A DNA stretch of 14,108 bases from Clostridia bacterium (GTDB taxonomy: Bacteria > Bacillota > Clostridia > Christensenellales > Aristaeellaceae). The notes under the pieces are model-generated. The model worked only from the letters and a program-made list of their open reading frames with translations. It made no database searches and had not been told where the DNA came from. The position numbers were made by a program, and so were the translations under genes. Location: the NCBI GenBank assembly GCA_030526935.1, contig JAUNBY010000040.1, positions 1 to 14,108 of the forward strand, read 5' to 3'. Positions 13,570-14,108 of the stretch are shown here, one piece after another; within the stretch, counting starts at the first letter, position 1; every line of letters begins with the position of its first letter.

Positions 13570-13807
13570 AGGCAATGTGACGCTCGACTCGTGGTTTTTA
13601 CGGCAGGTTACATCGTTTTCCCGGAATCCTTGCGCGAATTGGTTTGTGATACAGAATCATCCGTTCAACGCAATCGCAACCGTCGGGTATAGCCGTATGC
13701 GCGTTGCGCTTGCGAAACTATTGAGCGGTACGATCTGTCGGACAAGCCGCGTCGTCTCTCGAAATCACAGCGTGAATGGGTCAGTTTAACCGTTTTACAA
13801 ATATTTT
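13570..13807. other. Gene-free region after resB
   Basis: No convincing gene is visible between resB and the hairpin at 13808. A 70-codon open frame (13577-13789, +) has no ribosome site and a composition unlike a protein (many Ser, Arg and Val without pattern). I see no trace of ccsA, no RNA gene and no insertion-sequence ends. Confidence 0.5.
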
Positions 13808-13833
13808 GCGCGGCCGGTATAATCCGACCGCGC
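13808..13833 (+). terminator. Hairpin between convergent resB and the TRAP gene
   Basis: GCGCGG (13808-13813) pairs with CCGCGC (13828-13833) and CGG (13815-13817) with CCG (13824-13826), with a C/A mismatch between them and the loop TATAAT. TTTCG follows on the plus strand. It is a reasonable terminator for the nrfA-resB transcript, though 238 bases after the resB stop, and could also serve the opposing gene. Confidence 0.5.
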
Positions 13834-13871
13834 TTTCGACTAACGGGGTATAGTGAATCATATATAATCGC

Positions 13872-14108
13872 CTAAAAGAACACCTCGACCAGCCATAGCG
13901 TGACGGGCGGAAGGTAGGCGACCATGAAAAGTACTGCGAGGTTCAGCGCCAGGAAAGGCAATACGGCCTTGGAAGCGCGGCTTAGCGATATCTTGCCTAT
14001 GGCCGAGGTGACGAACAGGCATACGCCGACCGGAGGCGTAGTAAGTCCCAGGACGAGATTCAATACGCACATAACGCCGAACTGTATGGGATCCACGCCT
14101 ACGGCTGT
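13872..14108 (-). CDS. TRAP transporter large permease, C-terminal part (DctM family, 5' partial)
   Basis: The frame is open from the right edge (TAVGVDPIQFG) to the TAG at 13872-13874, about 78 residues. VDPIQFGVMCVLNLVLGLTT followed by PPVGVCLFV is the highly characteristic end of DctM-type TRAP large permeases, and two hydrophobic helices follow. These proteins are the channel subunit of sodium-coupled importers for carboxylates and related organic acids. The small permease DctQ and binding protein DctP would normally be upstream, beyond the right edge. The visible GTG at 14096 is an internal codon, since the family sequence continues to the edge. Confidence 0.93.
   Translation of the reverse strand, partial: TAVGVDPIQFGVMCVLNLVLGLTTPPVGVCLFVTSAIGKISLSRASKAVLPFLALNLAVLFMVAYLPPVTLWLVEVFF

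Noticed and set aside
13577..13789. 70-codon open frame after resB, considered as a ccsA remnant
   Set aside because: There are no hydrophobic helices and no tryptophan-rich heme motif as in CcsA; the composition looks random.
1..14108. CRISPR arrays, tRNA or rRNA genes, insertion sequences and prophage genes
   Set aside because: I looked on both strands for regularly spaced repeats, transposase or integrase motifs, terminal inverted repeats and tRNA-like folds and saw none. A tRNA or Rfam scan would settle the RNA part.

Overview
This window is a moderately GC-rich bacterial chromosome segment, made mostly of tightly packed operons with strong AGGAGG-type ribosome sites and promoters close to the sigma-70/sigma-A consensus. 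A VanW-domain secreted protein, a CheC-type protein, many TTG starts and the NrfA/ResB pair point to a Bacillota (Clostridia-like) bacterium. The predicted secretion signals look like signal peptidase I sites rather than clear lipoboxes. The lineage is an inference; no rRNA or other phylogenetic marker is present.

Left part (1-2500). The window opens inside a coiled-coil protein on the + strand (ends 551). A palindrome-rich intergenic region and a bidirectional terminator follow. Then comes a minus-strand block: a putative 47-codon leader ORF, acpS (holo-ACP synthase) and a secreted protein with two tandem VanW domains. The leader ORF and acpS overlap as UGAUG and share a strong promoter at 2446-2474.

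Middle part (2500-10810). A monocistronic CheC-like gene, whose phosphatase motifs look degenerate, is divergent from the acpS block. A perfect TTGACA-17-TATAAT promoter then drives a complete peptide/nickel-class ABC importer in the order permease, permease, ATPase, ATPase, solute-binding protein. A long hairpin separates this from two overlapping genes: a creatininase-family metallohydrolase and an M42 metallo-aminopeptidase. The likely logic is uptake of peptides or amide compounds by the transporter, followed by cytoplasmic hydrolysis.

Right part (10810-14108). A region with two overlapping promoters and a 12-bp direct repeat precedes nrfA, a five-heme ammonia-forming nitrite reductase. 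resB (cytochrome c maturation system II) follows after two tandem hairpins. Neither nrfH nor ccsA, the usual partners, is adjacent. About 300 bases without a recognisable gene follow, and the window closes in the C-terminal end of a TRAP transporter large permease (DctM family) on the minus strand.

The points most worth checking are the Cys-less tandem VanW protein, the hidden small ORF before acpS, the Ser-to-Asp change in the ABC signature of the second ATPase, the shared 14-mer in two promoters, the partnerless NrfA-ResB pair, and the tandem hairpins between its genes.
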